From: Kordia algicida
Lineage (GTDB): Bacteria; Bacteroidota; Bacteroidia; Flavobacteriales; Flavobacteriaceae
Strand: one strand, 5' to 3'
NCBI RefSeq assembly: GCF_051013375.1
Contig: NZ_CP142125.1
Length of the DNA stretch: 64,000 bases
Numbering within the stretch: position 1 is the first letter of the stretch; the number at the start of each line of letters is the position of its first letter. A program made the position numbers and the translations under genes. Under the pieces are notes generated by a model. It was given only the letters and a program-made list of their open reading frames with translations. It ran no database searches and had not been told where the DNA came from. Below are positions 1 through 9,740 of this stretch, one piece after another.

Positions 1-1
1 A

Positions 2-3000
2 GGAACATCGGATTACACGGAAACAACGGTAACGGCGACGATTCCAGCAGGACAAACTACGGTGGATATCAGCATACCAATCACGGATGATGTCATTGAT
101 GAACCAAGTGAAGACTTTACTGTAAACGGAAACGTAGTAAGTGGCAACACAACCAACACAGATCCAAGCGGAACAGTAACGATCACAGATAACGATGTAG
201 CTCCTTGTCCTTCATTAGTTGATAGCGATGGTGATGGATTAACAGATTGTGAAGAAACAACAGGTATAGATGATCCAGGAACACCATTATCACCACCAAA
301 TGATGATGATGGACCAACAAGTGATCCAAACGATCCATGTGATCCAATCTCAACAAGTTCATTAGTAGATAGTGACGGAGATGGACTTACAGATTGTGAG
401 GAAACAACAGGATTAGACAATCCAAACACACCATTATCACCACCAAATGATGATGACGGACCAACGAGTAATCCAAACGATCCATGTGATCCAATCTCAA
501 CAAGTTCATTAGTAGATAGTGACGGAGATGGATTGACAGACTGTGAAGAAACAACAGGATTAGACAATCCAAACACACCATTATCACCACCAAATGATAA
601 TGATGGACCAACAAGTAATCCAAACGATCCATGTGATCCAATCTCAACAAGTTCATTAGTAGATAGTGATGGAGATGGATTGACAGACTGTGAGGAGATT
701 ACAGGATTAGACAATCCAAACACGCCATTATCACCACCAAATGATGACGATGGACCAACAAGTGATCCAAACGATCCATGTGATCCAATCTCAACAAGCT
801 CATTAGTAGATAGTGACGGAGATGGATTGACAGATTGTGAGGAGATTACAGGATTAGACAATCCAAACACGCCATTATCACCACCAAATGATAATGACGG
901 ACCAACAAGTAATCCAAACGATCCATGTGATCCAATCTCAACAAGTTCATTAGTAGATAGTGACGGAGATGGCTTAACAGACTGTGAGGAGATTACAGGA
1001 ATGGACAATCCAAACACGCCAACAGTTCCAACAGGACCAAGTGATCCGAATGATCCATGTGATCCAATTGGAATCAACACAACGGATAGTGACGGCGATG
1101 GATTAACAGACTGTGAGGAAACAACAGGAATTGACGATCCAAGTACACCATTATCACCACCAAATGATGATGATGGACCAACAAGTGATCCAAACGATCC
1201 ATGTGATCCAATCTCAACAAGTTCATTAGTAGATAGTGACGGAGATGGATTGACAGACTGTGAGGAGATTACAGGATTAGACAATCCAAACACGCCATTA
1301 TCACCACCAAATGATGATGACGGACCAACAAGTAATCCAAACGATCCATGTGATCCAATCTCAACAAGTTCATTAGTAGATAGTGACGGAGATGGCTTAA
1401 CAGACTGTGAGGAGATTACAGGAATGGACAATCCAAACACGCCAACAGTTCCAACAGGACCAAGTGATCCGAATGATCCATGTGATCCAATTGGAATCAA
1501 CACAACGGATAGTGACGGCGATGGATTAACAGACTGTGAGGAAACAACAGGAATTGACGATCCAAGTACACCATTATCACCACCAAATGATGATGATGGA
1601 CCAACAAGTGATCCAAACGATCCATGTGATCCAATCTCAACAAGTTCATTAGTAGATAGTGACGGAGATGGATTGACAGACTGTGAGGAGATTACAGGAT
1701 TAGACAATCCAAGTACACCATTATCACCACCAAATGATGATGACGGACCAACAAGTAATCCAAACGATCCATGTGATCCAATCTCAACAAGTTCATTAGT
1801 AGATAGTGACGGAGATGGACTTACAGATTGTGAGGAGATTACAGGAATGGACAATCCAAACACGCCAGCAGTACCAACAGGACCAAGTGATCCGAATGAT
1901 CCATGTGATCCAATTGGAATCAACACAACTGATAGTGATGGTGATGGATTAACTGACTGTGAGGAAACAACAGGAATCGACGATCCAAGTACACCATTAT
2001 CACCACCAAATGATGATGATGGACCAACAAGTGATCCAAACGATCCATGTGATCCAATCTCAACAAGTTCATTAGTAGATAGTGACGGAGATGGCTTAAC
2101 AGACTGTGAGGAGATTACAGGAATGGACAATCCAAACACGCCAACAGTTCCAACAGGACCAAGTGATCCAAACGATCCATGTGACCCAATCTCAACAAGT
2201 TCATTAGTAGATAGTGACGGAGATGGCTTAACAGACTGTGAGGAGATTACAGGAATGGACAATCCAAACACGCCAATAGTACCAACAGGACCAAGTGATC
2301 CGAATGATCCATGTGATCCAATCGGAATCAACACAACTGATAGTGATGGCGATGGATTAACTGACTGTGAGGAAACAACAGGAATCGACGATCCAAGTAC
2401 ACCATTATCACCACCAAATGATGACGATGGACCAACAAGTGATCCAAACGATCCATGTGATCCAATCTCAACAAGTTCATTAGTAGATAGTGATGGAGAT
2501 GGCTTAACAGATTGTGAGGAGATTACAGGAATGGACAATCCAAACACACCAATAGTTCCAACAGGACCAAGTGATCCGAACGATCCATGTGATCCAATTG
2601 GAATCAACACAACGGATAGTGATGGTGATGGATTAACAGACTGTGAGGAAACAACAGGAATTGACGATCCAAGTACACCATTATCACCACCAAATGATGA
2701 TGATGGACCAACGAGTAATCCAAACGATCCATGTGATCCAATCTCAACAAGTTCATTAGTAGATAGTGATGGAGATGGATTGACAGACTGTGAGGAGATT
2801 ACAGGAATGGACAATCCAAACACGCCAACAGTACCAACAGGACCAAGTGATCCGAATGATCCATGTGATCCAATCGGAATCAACACAACTGATAGTGATG
2901 GCGATGGATTAACTGACTGTGAGGAAACAACAGGAATCGACGATCCTACAACACCAACAGTTCCAACAGGACCAAGTGATCCAAACGATCCATGTGATCC

Positions 3001-4066
3001 AAATCCAGCAGCAAATCCTGACGGAGATTGTGACGGAGACGGAATACCAAATGGAGTTGAAGGTACTAATGATACTGACGGAGATGGAATACCTGATCTA
3101 TTAGACATTGACAGTGATAACGATGGAATAATCGATACCGTAGAAGCTGGTGCAGATCCAACAATGCCAGTTGATACTGATGGAGATATGATTCCAGATT
3201 ATCTAGATCAAGACAGTGACGACGATGGTATCTTAGATAACGTTGAAGCACAAACAACTGATGGATATGTTCCACCAAGTGGAGTAGATGCTGATGGTAA
3301 TGGTTTAGATGATGCATACGAAGTTACACCAGGATCTGGAGAAGGAATTGACCCAGTAAATACTGACGGTACTGATAATCCTGATTATATTGATACTGAT
3401 AGTGACAATGATGGAGCTTTAGATATCGTTGAAGGTCATGACTATGATGGAGACGGAATACCAGACGTAATGCCTTCAGGAAATGATGTAGATAACGATG
3501 GTGTAGATGATGCATTTGATGGAGACTTAACAGGATACGGTGATCCGAATGGAGCAGCTGTAGACGATCCAACAGATGATTTACCTGACACTGATGGTAC
3601 TGAAGATCAAGATTATAGAGATGATGACGATGACGGTGATGGGCTTCCTACATCTGACGAAAACCCTGATCCGAATGGTGATGGAGACAACAGTGATGCA
3701 ACGGATGCGAATGCTAACAACATTCCAGATTACCTAGAACCAAACAATGCATCGCCATCAGAAGATGACTTGGAAATCTTTAATGCAGTAACGCCAAATG
3801 GAGATGGAGATAACGACGTGTTTACAATCAGAAACATTGAACTATTCCCAGACAACCAAGTACGAATCTATAACAGATGGGGAGTATTAGTATACGAGAC
3901 ACAAGGATATGGACAAAATGGAAACTATTTCAAAGGAATATCTAACGGTCGAGTAACGATACAGAAAAACAAACTGTTACCAGTAGGAACATATTACTAC
4001 GTTGTAGACTACGTAGCAAACGGTGTAAGCAAGAGCAGAGCCGGTTACTTATATATACAACGATAA
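2..4066 (+). CDS. Giant Ca-binding repeat surface protein with T9SS type B C-terminal domain (5' partial)
   Basis: The 3' part of a very long secreted protein. The frame is open back to base 2, so the start lies outside the window and the GTG at 62 is not the real start. The first ~50 residues look like a Calx-beta strand set (ITDDVIDEPSEDF, then GTVTITDNDV). Next come about 20 acidic repeats centred on DSDGDGLTDCEE, a thrombospondin type 3-like calcium-binding pattern, with two alternating linkers (SPPNDDDGPTS and VPTGPSDPNDPCDP). A more divergent DxDxDG region follows. The last ~90 residues (LEIFNAVTPNGDGDNDVF ... YYYVVDYVANG) match the gliding-motility C-terminal type B sorting domain, so export by T9SS and surface attachment or release are expected. 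The PorP/SprF gene directly downstream fits the usual pairing for type B cargo. Ligand and exact role are unknown; adhesin is an inference. Confidence 0.88.
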   Translation, partial: GTSDYTETTVTATIPAGQTTVDISIPITDDVIDEPSEDFTVNGNVVSGNTTNTDPSGTVTITDNDVAPCPSLVDSDGDGLTDCEETTGIDDPGTPLSPPNDDDGPTSDPNDPCDPISTSSLVDSDGDGLTDCEETTGLDNPNTPLSPPNDDDGPTSNPNDPCDPISTSSLVDSDGDGLTDCEETTGLDNPNTPLSPPNDNDGPTSNPNDPCDPISTSSLVDSDGDGLTDCEEITGLDNPNTPLSPPNDDDGPTSDPNDPCDPISTSSLVDSDGDGLTDCEEITGLDNPNTPLSPPNDNDGPTSNPNDPCDPISTSSLVDSDGDGLTDCEEITGMDNPNTPTVPTGPSDPNDPCDPIGINTTDSDGDGLTDCEETTGIDDPSTPLSPPNDDDGPTSDPNDPCDPISTSSLVDSDGDGLTDCEEITGLDNPNTPLSPPNDDDGPTSNPNDPCDPISTSSLVDSDGDGLTDCEEITGMDNPNTPTVPTGPSDPNDPCDPIGINTTDSDGDGLTDCEETTGIDDPSTPLSPPNDDDGPTSDPNDPCDPISTSSLVDSDGDGLTDCEEITGLDNPSTPLSPPNDDDGPTSNPNDPCDPISTSSLVDSDGDGLTDCEEITGMDNPNTPAVPTGPSDPNDPCDPIGINTTDSDGDGLTDCEETTGIDDPSTPLSPPNDDDGPTSDPNDPCDPISTSSLVDSDGDGLTDCEEITGMDNPNTPTVPTGPSDPNDPCDPISTSSLVDSDGDGLTDCEEITGMDNPNTPIVPTGPSDPNDPCDPIGINTTDSDGDGLTDCEETTGIDDPSTPLSPPNDDDGPTSDPNDPCDPISTSSLVDSDGDGLTDCEEITGMDNPNTPIVPTGPSDPNDPCDPIGINTTDSDGDGLTDCEETTGIDDPSTPLSPPNDDDGPTSNPNDPCDPISTSSLVDSDGDGLTDCEEITGMDNPNTPTVPTGPSDPNDPCDPIGINTTDSDGDGLTDCEETTGIDDPTTPTVPTGPSDPNDPCDPNPAANPDGDCDGDGIPNGVEGTNDTDGDGIPDLLDIDSDNDGIIDTVEAGADPTMPVDTDGDMIPDYLDQDSDDDGILDNVEAQTTDGYVPPSGVDADGNGLDDAYEVTPGSGEGIDPVNTDGTDNPDYIDTDSDNDGALDIVEGHDYDGDGIPDVMPSGNDVDNDGVDDAFDGDLTGYGDPNGAAVDDPTDDLPDTDGTEDQDYRDDDDDGDGLPTSDENPDPNGDGDNSDATDANANNIPDYLEPNNASPSEDDLEIFNAVTPNGDGDNDVFTIRNIELFPDNQVRIYNRWGVLVYETQGYGQNGNYFKGISNGRVTIQKNKLLPVGTYYYVVDYVANGVSKSRAGYLYIQR
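250..3000 (+). repeat. Tandem coding repeats of about 105-150 bp in the surface protein gene
   Basis: Near-identical DNA units encode DSDGDGLTDCEE plus one of two linkers. The long unit (about 147 bp, linker with SPPNDDDGP) and the short unit (linker with PTGPSDPNDPCDP) are interleaved, giving a higher-order pattern. Identity between copies is high at DNA level, including synonymous positions, which points to recent expansion or gene conversion. The same repetition produces a long spurious open frame on the opposite strand. Confidence 0.9.
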
Positions 4067-4137
4067 ACATACAGGCGTACATACTATTTCGGTAGTATGT
4101 ACGCTATAACTAATAAACAAAAACATACCATACTATA

Positions 4138-5073
4138 ATGAGAAATAAAATCATCATCATCATAGTCTTATTGAGCACAGTGTTCTCGGTAGAAAGCTAC
4201 GGACAGCAGGACGCTCAGTATACGCAATACATGTACAATACCATAAGTATCAATCCAGCCTATGCAGGATCGAGAGGTGTATTAAGTATCGCGGGATTAC
4301 ATCGTTCGCAATGGGTAGGTTTAGAAGGTGCGCCACGTACACAAACGCTTAACTTACACACACCATTAGGAAAAAAAGGAAAAGTAGGAATGGGAGTCTC
4401 AATTGTAAACGATCAATTAGGACCAACAGACGAAACCTACTTTGATATTGATTTCTCGTATACGATTAAAACCTCTGAGCAAGGAAAACTCTCTTTCGGT
4501 GTAAAAGCTGGAGGACACTTACTTGATGTATGTTTCAACTGTTTAAATCAATACAATCCTAACGATGCATTATTGCAGAGCAACATTGACAATAAATTCT
4601 CTCCAAATGTCGGAGCAGGGATTTACTATAGAAACTCTGAAAAATGGTATGTTGGATTATCAGCACCAAACTTACTAGAAACAAAACACTTTGATGAATC
4701 TTCACTATCTGTAGCAAAAGAACGTATCAACTTTTACCTAATCGGTGGATATGTATTTGATATGAGCGATAGTGTACAATTCAAACCAGCAGTATTATTC
4801 AAAGCAGTATCTGGAGCGCCATTACAAGCAGACTTATCAGCAAACTTCCTTATCAATGAAAAAATAACACTCGGGGCCGCATATCGATGGAGTGCAGCCT
4901 TTAGTGGATTGGTAGGATTACAACTATCAGACAGTTTTATGATAGGATTTGCATACGATCGCGAAACAACCGAACTTGGAAATACACAATTCAATGACGG
5001 TTCTTATGAAGTATTCTTACGTTTCGAACTATTCAATAACCGTGACAAAATAATCTCACCAAGATTCTTCTAA
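4138..5073 (+). CDS. PorP/SprF family type IX secretion membrane protein
   Basis: 311-aa outer-membrane protein of the PorP/SprF family. The N-terminal signal peptide ends near SYGQQ, followed by the family hallmark QYTQYMYNTISINPAYAGSRG, read here as overlapping short pieces (QYMYN, INPAYAG). The rest alternates amphipathic strands expected of a beta-barrel and ends in an aromatic residue (PRFF). Family members pair with type B sorted cargo and help its secretion or surface attachment. The gene sits 71 bp after the cargo gene and 8 bp before an OmpA-family gene, a common Flavobacteria arrangement. Its specific cargo is inferred to be the repeat protein upstream. Confidence 0.92.
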   Translation: MRNKIIIIIVLLSTVFSVESYGQQDAQYTQYMYNTISINPAYAGSRGVLSIAGLHRSQWVGLEGAPRTQTLNLHTPLGKKGKVGMGVSIVNDQLGPTDETYFDIDFSYTIKTSEQGKLSFGVKAGGHLLDVCFNCLNQYNPNDALLQSNIDNKFSPNVGAGIYYRNSEKWYVGLSAPNLLETKHFDESSLSVAKERINFYLIGGYVFDMSDSVQFKPAVLFKAVSGAPLQADLSANFLINEKITLGAAYRWSAAFSGLVGLQLSDSFMIGFAYDRETTELGNTQFNDGSYEVFLRFELFNNRDKIISPRFF

Positions 5074-5081
5074 AACCAATT

Positions 5082-7031
5082 ATGATGACACGAACAAAAT
5101 ATCTCATATACACTGTAGTAAGTCTATTCGTACTTGTTAGCTATGCGCAAGAACGAAAACTTGACAAAGCAGATAAGAAATATGATAGCTATGCCTTCAT
5201 CAACGCCATAGAAATCTATGAAGAAGTTGCAGAAGAAGGTTACAAATCCAAAGAACTTTTTGAAAAACTAGGAAATGCATACTATTACAATGCTGACTTA
5301 ATCAACGCATCAAAATGGTATGGAGAGTTGTTCAAACTAGAAGAAGAAATTGCACCAGAATACTACTTTCGCTATGCACAAGCATTAAAAGCTGAAAAAC
5401 GCTATGAGGAGTCAGACAAAATGATGCAAGAATTCAATAAACTGACAGGAAGCGACATTCGCGGAACAAAGTTTATGAATACGCGTAACTACCTAGATGA
5501 AATTGAAGAGCAATCTGGACGTTTTCGAATCACTAACTTAGGTGTCAACTCAAAATATTCAGACTTTGCACCTTCATTCTATCTAGAAAATAACTTAGTA
5601 TTTTCTTCAGCAAGAGACACTGGAGTTGCTACACGAGCAAAACACAAATGGAATTCACGTCCGTTCCTAGACTTATACGGAGCAGAAGTTGCAGACAATG
5701 GAAGCTTATCAAACGTCGATAAATTTTCAAGCAAACTCAATACAAAATATCACGAATCTACAACAGTGTTTACCAAAGACGGAAACACCATGTATTTTAC
5801 ACGTAACAACTATTATAAAGGGAAATACAAAAAAGATCGTAAAGGAATCAACAAACTAAAAATATTTAGAGCAACTCGTGAAGGCAATCGTTGGACAAAC
5901 ATTGAAGAATTACCATTCAATAGTGATTTATACTCAGTAGCACATCCAGCGTTAAGCGTAGACGAGAAAAAACTCTACTTCGCTTCAGACATGCCTGGAA
6001 CATTTGGACAATCAGATTTATTTGTAGTAGATATTAATGATGATGGAACCTTTGGCGAACCAAAAAACCTTGGAAAAGGAATCAACACAGAAGCTCGTGA
6101 AAACTTCCCGTTTGTAAGTCAAAACAATGAACTATACTTTTCATCAGATGGACACGTTGGTCTTGGTGGATTGGATATTTTTGTGATGCGACTTGATGAC
6201 GAAGAACAAATCATATACAATGTTGGAGAACCTGTAAACAGTTCGGTAGACGATTTCTCGTTCATTATCAATACAAAAACCAAAAAAGGATACTTTGCGT
6301 CCAATCGTGATGGCGGGCAAGGTGATGATGATATCTATTCATTTCTTGAAACAAAATCAATTCAATGGACATGCGAGCAAGAAATTGCAGGTGTTGTAAA
6401 AGATGAAAAAACGAATGAAATCATTGCTGGTTCAAATGTAAAACTATTTGACAGAGACAATAATGAAATAGGAAACACTTACAGTGATGAACAAGGTAAT
6501 TTTAGATTCTCAAACATTCTAGCTTGTGATGAAGTATACTTTGTAAGAGCTTCCAAAAAAGATTACAATTCAGCAGAAGCATTATTGCCAAAACAAGAAG
6601 ATCCGGGACTTCGTGAAGTAACTTTACTACTTGAAAAAGAAGAAGTACCTTTTGAAATTGGAGACGATTTAGCAGTAACGCTAAACATTCCGATCATTTA
6701 CTTTGACTTTGACAAATCGAACATTCGTCCTGACGCTGCCGCAGAACTTGCAAAAGTAATCGCAGTAATGAAAAAATACCCAACACTTAAAATTGACGTA
6801 CGCTCACATACAGACAGTAGAGGAAGCGATTCTTACAACATGGCATTATCGCAACGTAGAAACCAATCTACACGCGATTATATCATTTCAAAAGGAATCG
6901 ATGCAAGTCGTCTTACAGGTCGCGGATACGGAGAAACACGTCACGTAAACAAATGTAGTAATGGTGTAAAATGTAGTGAAGAAGAACACCAACTCAATAG
7001 ACGAAGCGAATTTATTGTCGTAGAAAAATAA
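5082..7031 (+). CDS. OmpA family protein with TPR, PD40 propeller and CarboxypepD_reg-like domains (PorE-like)
   Basis: 649-aa exported protein. The signal peptide (to about residue 22) is followed by TPR-like helices (residues 25-130), a WD40-like PD40 beta-propeller (about 160-420, with repeats such as LYFASDMPGTFGQSDLF and GGLDIFV), a carboxypeptidase-regulatory-like beta domain (about 430-520), and an OmpA peptidoglycan-binding domain (about 540-649: IYFDFDKSNIRPDA, SHTDSRGSD, NRRSEF). This order matches PorE-type proteins that anchor T9SS components to peptidoglycan. It is likely co-transcribed with the PorP/SprF gene (8-bp gap), and a terminator follows. Assignment to the T9SS accessory group is based on context and domain order. 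Confidence 0.9.
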   Translation: MMTRTKYLIYTVVSLFVLVSYAQERKLDKADKKYDSYAFINAIEIYEEVAEEGYKSKELFEKLGNAYYYNADLINASKWYGELFKLEEEIAPEYYFRYAQALKAEKRYEESDKMMQEFNKLTGSDIRGTKFMNTRNYLDEIEEQSGRFRITNLGVNSKYSDFAPSFYLENNLVFSSARDTGVATRAKHKWNSRPFLDLYGAEVADNGSLSNVDKFSSKLNTKYHESTTVFTKDGNTMYFTRNNYYKGKYKKDRKGINKLKIFRATREGNRWTNIEELPFNSDLYSVAHPALSVDEKKLYFASDMPGTFGQSDLFVVDINDDGTFGEPKNLGKGINTEARENFPFVSQNNELYFSSDGHVGLGGLDIFVMRLDDEEQIIYNVGEPVNSSVDDFSFIINTKTKKGYFASNRDGGQGDDDIYSFLETKSIQWTCEQEIAGVVKDEKTNEIIAGSNVKLFDRDNNEIGNTYSDEQGNFRFSNILACDEVYFVRASKKDYNSAEALLPKQEDPGLREVTLLLEKEEVPFEIGDDLAVTLNIPIIYFDFDKSNIRPDAAAELAKVIAVMKKYPTLKIDVRSHTDSRGSDSYNMALSQRRNQSTRDYIISKGIDASRLTGRGYGETRHVNKCSNGVKCSEEEHQLNRRSEFIVVEK

Positions 7032-7058
7032 CATCAACAAAAAAACATAACTCTAAGA

Positions 7059-7088
7059 ACATCCTATAATTTCATAGGATGTTTTTTT
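7059..7088 (+). terminator. Rho-independent terminator after the T9SS gene run
   Basis: A 9-bp perfect stem (ACATCCTAT / ATAGGATGT) with a 6-nt loop is followed by a run of T residues, 28 bp after the ompA-family stop codon. Confidence 0.85.
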
Positions 7089-7195
7089 ATGTACATACCT
7101 CAGACTTTTCAATCCTTCAAGGAAAATCAAAAAACTTATGTTAATTTTAACTAAAAAATAGGAAACGACATCCAACTTCACAAAAAGCGATTTCG

Positions 7196-7203
7196 TAAAT
7201 TTG
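7196..7203 (+). promoter_or_regulatory. Candidate Bacteroidota -7 element upstream of idi
   Basis: TAAATTTG matches the Bacteroidota -7 consensus TAnnTTTG and lies 16 bp before the idi start codon, implying a very short leader. No clear TTG -33 element was found at the expected distance, so this is tentative. Confidence 0.45.
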
Positions 7204-7219
7204 TGTTCCAACAAAAAAT

Positions 7220-7744
7220 ATGACAAAAGAAAACGTAATCTTAGTAAATGAAAATGATGAGCAAATCGGTTTAATGGAAAAAATCGAAGCGCATGAAAAA
7301 GCATTGTTGCACAGAGCATTTTCAGTATTCATTCTCAATGACAAAGGCGAACTCATGTTGCAACAACGCGCCTTACACAAATACCATTCCCCAGGTTTAT
7401 GGACAAATACCTGTTGTAGCCACCAACGTGACGGTGAAAGCAACATAAGCGCAGGTAAACGAAGACTGCAAGAAGAAATGGGTTTTGTTACCGAACTTGC
7501 GGAAGCAGTTTCGTTTATATACAAAGCGCCTTTTGATAACGGATTGACAGAACATGAATACGATCATGTAATGGTAGGAACGTACAACGACGAACCTACA
7601 ATCAATCCAGACGAAGTAGCTTCGTGGAAATGGATGGATGTGCAAGCAGTAAAAGAAGATATTGCTGCAAATCCAGACGAATACACAGCTTGGTTTAAAA
7701 TTATATTTGATAAATTTTACGAACACATAAAAGTTGATATATGA
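7220..7744 (+). CDS. idi: Isopentenyl-diphosphate delta-isomerase, type I
   Basis: 174-aa cytoplasmic NUDIX-fold enzyme interconverting isopentenyl and dimethylallyl diphosphate for isoprenoid synthesis. Visible features are the type I active-site cysteine segment TNTCCSH (C65/C66), the degenerate NUDIX box GKRRLQEEMGF, and the acidic active-site segment EHEYDHVMVG (E111, E113). Length matches the family (about 170-185 aa). The start ATG follows a candidate promoter, and the stop overlaps the next start by 4 bp (ATGA), so translational coupling with the pterin gene is likely. Confidence 0.95.
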   Translation: MTKENVILVNENDEQIGLMEKIEAHEKALLHRAFSVFILNDKGELMLQQRALHKYHSPGLWTNTCCSHQRDGESNISAGKRRLQEEMGFVTELAEAVSFIYKAPFDNGLTEHEYDHVMVGTYNDEPTINPDEVASWKWMDVQAVKEDIAANPDEYTAWFKIIFDKFYEHIKVDI

Positions 7745-8151
7745 ACGTTACCGTAAGTAGAAGAGCGCATTTCAATGCCGCACATAGATTATATCGACCA
7801 GATTGGGACGATGCAAAAAACAACGAAATATTTGGTAAATGCAACAACCCAAACTATCACGGACACAATTATGAATTAATTGTTAGTGTAACAGGACCCA
7901 TAAATCCTGAAACTGGTTTTGTGATGGATGTAAAAGTGCTCAAAGATTTAATTCGTTCGGAAGTAGAAGATGCTTTCGATCATAAAAATTTGAACTTGGA
8001 TGTTCCTGAATTTAAAAATCTAAATCCAACCGCAGAAAACATTGTTGTTGTCATTTGGAATAAACTCAGAACGCATATCAGCACTTCGTTAGATTTAGAA
8101 GTAGTCTTGTATGAAACGCCAAGAAACTTTGTAAAATATACAGGCGAATAG
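7741..8151 (+). CDS. 6-pyruvoyl-tetrahydropterin synthase / QueD family protein
   Basis: 136-aa T-fold enzyme. Zinc ligands are visible as H15 (FNAAH) and the HGH pair H40/H42, with candidate catalytic C34 in GKCNNPNYHGHNYEL. The spacing Cys-x5-HGH matches 6-pyruvoyl-tetrahydropterin synthase more than the Cys-x3-HGH of typical QueD, so the product may be a pterin rather than the queuosine precursor 6-carboxytetrahydropterin. The DHKNLN segment and the late PTAENI and YETPRN segments also fit the family. The start overlaps the idi stop, and the mannose isomerase gene begins 3 bp after the stop. Confidence 0.88.
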   Translation: MNVTVSRRAHFNAAHRLYRPDWDDAKNNEIFGKCNNPNYHGHNYELIVSVTGPINPETGFVMDVKVLKDLIRSEVEDAFDHKNLNLDVPEFKNLNPTAENIVVVIWNKLRTHISTSLDLEVVLYETPRNFVKYTGE

Positions 8152-8154
8152 CAC

Positions 8155-9129
8155 ATGAAACTCTATCCTTTAAAATTCAAATCCATCTACAAAGAACGCA
8201 TTTGGGGCGGAAACAAATTACAGTCACAGCTCAACAAAAACGTAACAGGTCATTCAATTGGCGAAAGCTGGGAAATCTCAGATGTAAAAGGCGAACCATC
8301 AGTCGTGGCAGAAGGAGAATTACAAGGGAAAACATTACAAGAACTTAGCAAAACCTTTCAAGAGCAATTGCTAGGAAAAAAAGTACATGACGCATTCGGA
8401 ACAAAATTTCCGCTGCTCATCAAATACATAGACGCTAAAAGCGACTTATCCATTCAAGTACACCCAAATGACAAACTTGCCAAAGAACGTCACAATTCGT
8501 TCGGAAAAACGGAAATGTGGTATGTGATGCAAGCGGATAAAGGTGCGAAACTCATGGTGGGTTTCAATAAAGAAGTGACCAAAGAAGAATATCAAGAACA
8601 TCTAAACAACAATACACTAACAGAAATTCTAAACTTTGAAGAAGTAAAAAAAGGAGATGTGTATTTTTTGCCTACGGGCAGAATTCACGCTATTGGTGGC
8701 GGAATCGTCTTAGCGGAAATACAACAAACTTCAGACATTACATACCGAATTTACGATTGGAATCGTGTGGATGCCAAAGGAAACGCTAGAGAATTACACA
8801 CAGACTTAGCATTAGATGCGATCGATTACACAGTACACGAAAACTACAAAACGGAATATCAAGAAACGCAAAACGAAGTCACAACTATTGTTAATTGTCC
8901 GTACTTCACCACAAATCTCATTCCGTTTACGGGAACACTTTCATTAAATCACGCAGACAAAGATTCATTTGTCATTTACATGTGTGTCAAAGGAAACGTA
9001 CGTTTTAAAACTCAAAACCATACAGAAACACTCAATTTTGGAGAAACATTACTATTGCCAGCTTCTATCAAAAATGTAACAATCCACACCGAAGAAACTT
9101 CAGAGCTTTTGGAAGTATATATTAGTTAG
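8155..9129 (+). CDS. manA: Mannose-6-phosphate isomerase, class I
   Basis: 324-aa cytoplasmic zinc enzyme interconverting mannose 6-phosphate and fructose 6-phosphate. The zinc-site segment QVHPND, the following KTEMWY, and the second cupin segment LPTGRIHAIGGG with QQTSDITYRIYDW are all present. The length fits the short bacterial class I form. It is the last gene of an overlapping set with idi and the PTPS-family gene. The pathway links of the three differ, so co-transcription need not mean a shared pathway. Confidence 0.94.
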   Translation: MKLYPLKFKSIYKERIWGGNKLQSQLNKNVTGHSIGESWEISDVKGEPSVVAEGELQGKTLQELSKTFQEQLLGKKVHDAFGTKFPLLIKYIDAKSDLSIQVHPNDKLAKERHNSFGKTEMWYVMQADKGAKLMVGFNKEVTKEEYQEHLNNNTLTEILNFEEVKKGDVYFLPTGRIHAIGGGIVLAEIQQTSDITYRIYDWNRVDAKGNARELHTDLALDAIDYTVHENYKTEYQETQNEVTTIVNCPYFTTNLIPFTGTLSLNHADKDSFVIYMCVKGNVRFKTQNHTETLNFGETLLLPASIKNVTIHTEETSELLEVYIS

Positions 9130-9502
9130 TATTGAGAATTAAGAATTGAGTATTGAGAAGTTTCAAAGGAAATACGGTGTAAACTTTAAACAGCTCCGCA
9201 AACAAGCTAAACAATTTAAAATTCAGCATTCAACACTCAGCATTTAAAAATAAGTCTAAAAGCAAAGCGATCTAATATCTAACAGCGCAGCGGTCTAATA
9301 GCGAAGCGATCTAAAAAAAGTATTGAGAATTTTCAAAGGAAACTCAGAGAAAAAAACCAAACGTCAGCGCGAGTATCCAAATTCGTGCCGACAAGAAAGC
9401 TAAAAACAAAAAACGAAAAGGCAAATAGACAAAAAAACAAAGCTCAAAAGTTTATAACTTTAACAACTTTGCCTATGATATAAAAAGTAATATAGAGAAC
9501 TT

Positions 9503-9610
9503 AACTCACAACTCACAACTCACAACTCACAACTCACAACTCATAACTCACAACTCACAACTCACAACTCATAACTCACAACTCACAACTCACAACCCAC
9601 AACTCACAAC
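9503..9610. repeat. 7-bp tandem repeat (AACTCAC), about 15 copies
   Basis: About 15.4 copies of AACTCAC run head to tail without spacers. Units 6 and 10 read AACTCAT and unit 14 reads AACCCAC; the others are identical. This is a heptanucleotide satellite, not a multiple of 3, in non-coding DNA. Confidence 0.95.
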
Positions 9611-9627
9611 TTTTGATCTATTTTAAA

Positions 9628-9666
9628 AAACAAGTAAAAATCTGAAAATCAGATTTTTACTTGTTT
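9628..9666. terminator. 18-bp perfect inverted repeat, likely bidirectional terminator
   Basis: AAACAAGTAAAAATCTGA pairs perfectly with the downstream arm across a 3-nt loop (AAA). It lies 75 bp beyond the stop codon of the minus-strand recombinase, and its arms supply T-rich 3' ends in both directions. It could also be part of a recombination site. Confidence 0.6.
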
Positions 9667-9740
9667 AATGTTTGGATATAAAAATAAATTTTAATCGAAA
9701 TTACAAAAAAGTATCTATTAAAAGTATCTTTTTGCCTGTT

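Larger units (their letters stand above)
9130..9740. other. Repeat-rich intergenic region at the edge of the integrated element
   Basis: No gene is supported here. The DNA holds dispersed imperfect direct repeats (TATTGAGAA followed by TTTCAAAGGAAA at 9151-9172 and again at 9321-9342; GCGATCTAA-type units three times in 9258-9315), a 7-bp satellite, and a long hairpin just before the recombinase gene stop. The low-complexity character, placed between a housekeeping gene and an integrase, fits an insertion hot spot. No att core could be identified by eye. Confidence 0.7.

Noticed and set aside
13..3108. 1031-codon open frame on the minus strand opposite the surface-protein repeats
   Set aside because: It is a by-product of the repeat DNA on the opposite strand. 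The plus-strand frame has a clear domain order and T9SS tail, and the minus frame translates to monotonous SHGSFGSL-type repeats without start context.
7147..7524. 125-codon minus-strand frame across idi
   Set aside because: Shadow of the idi gene, whose active-site motifs are certain.
9480..9620. Possible CRISPR array at the 7-bp repeats
   Set aside because: The units are 7 bp and contiguous without spacers, and there are no cas genes. It is a simple satellite.
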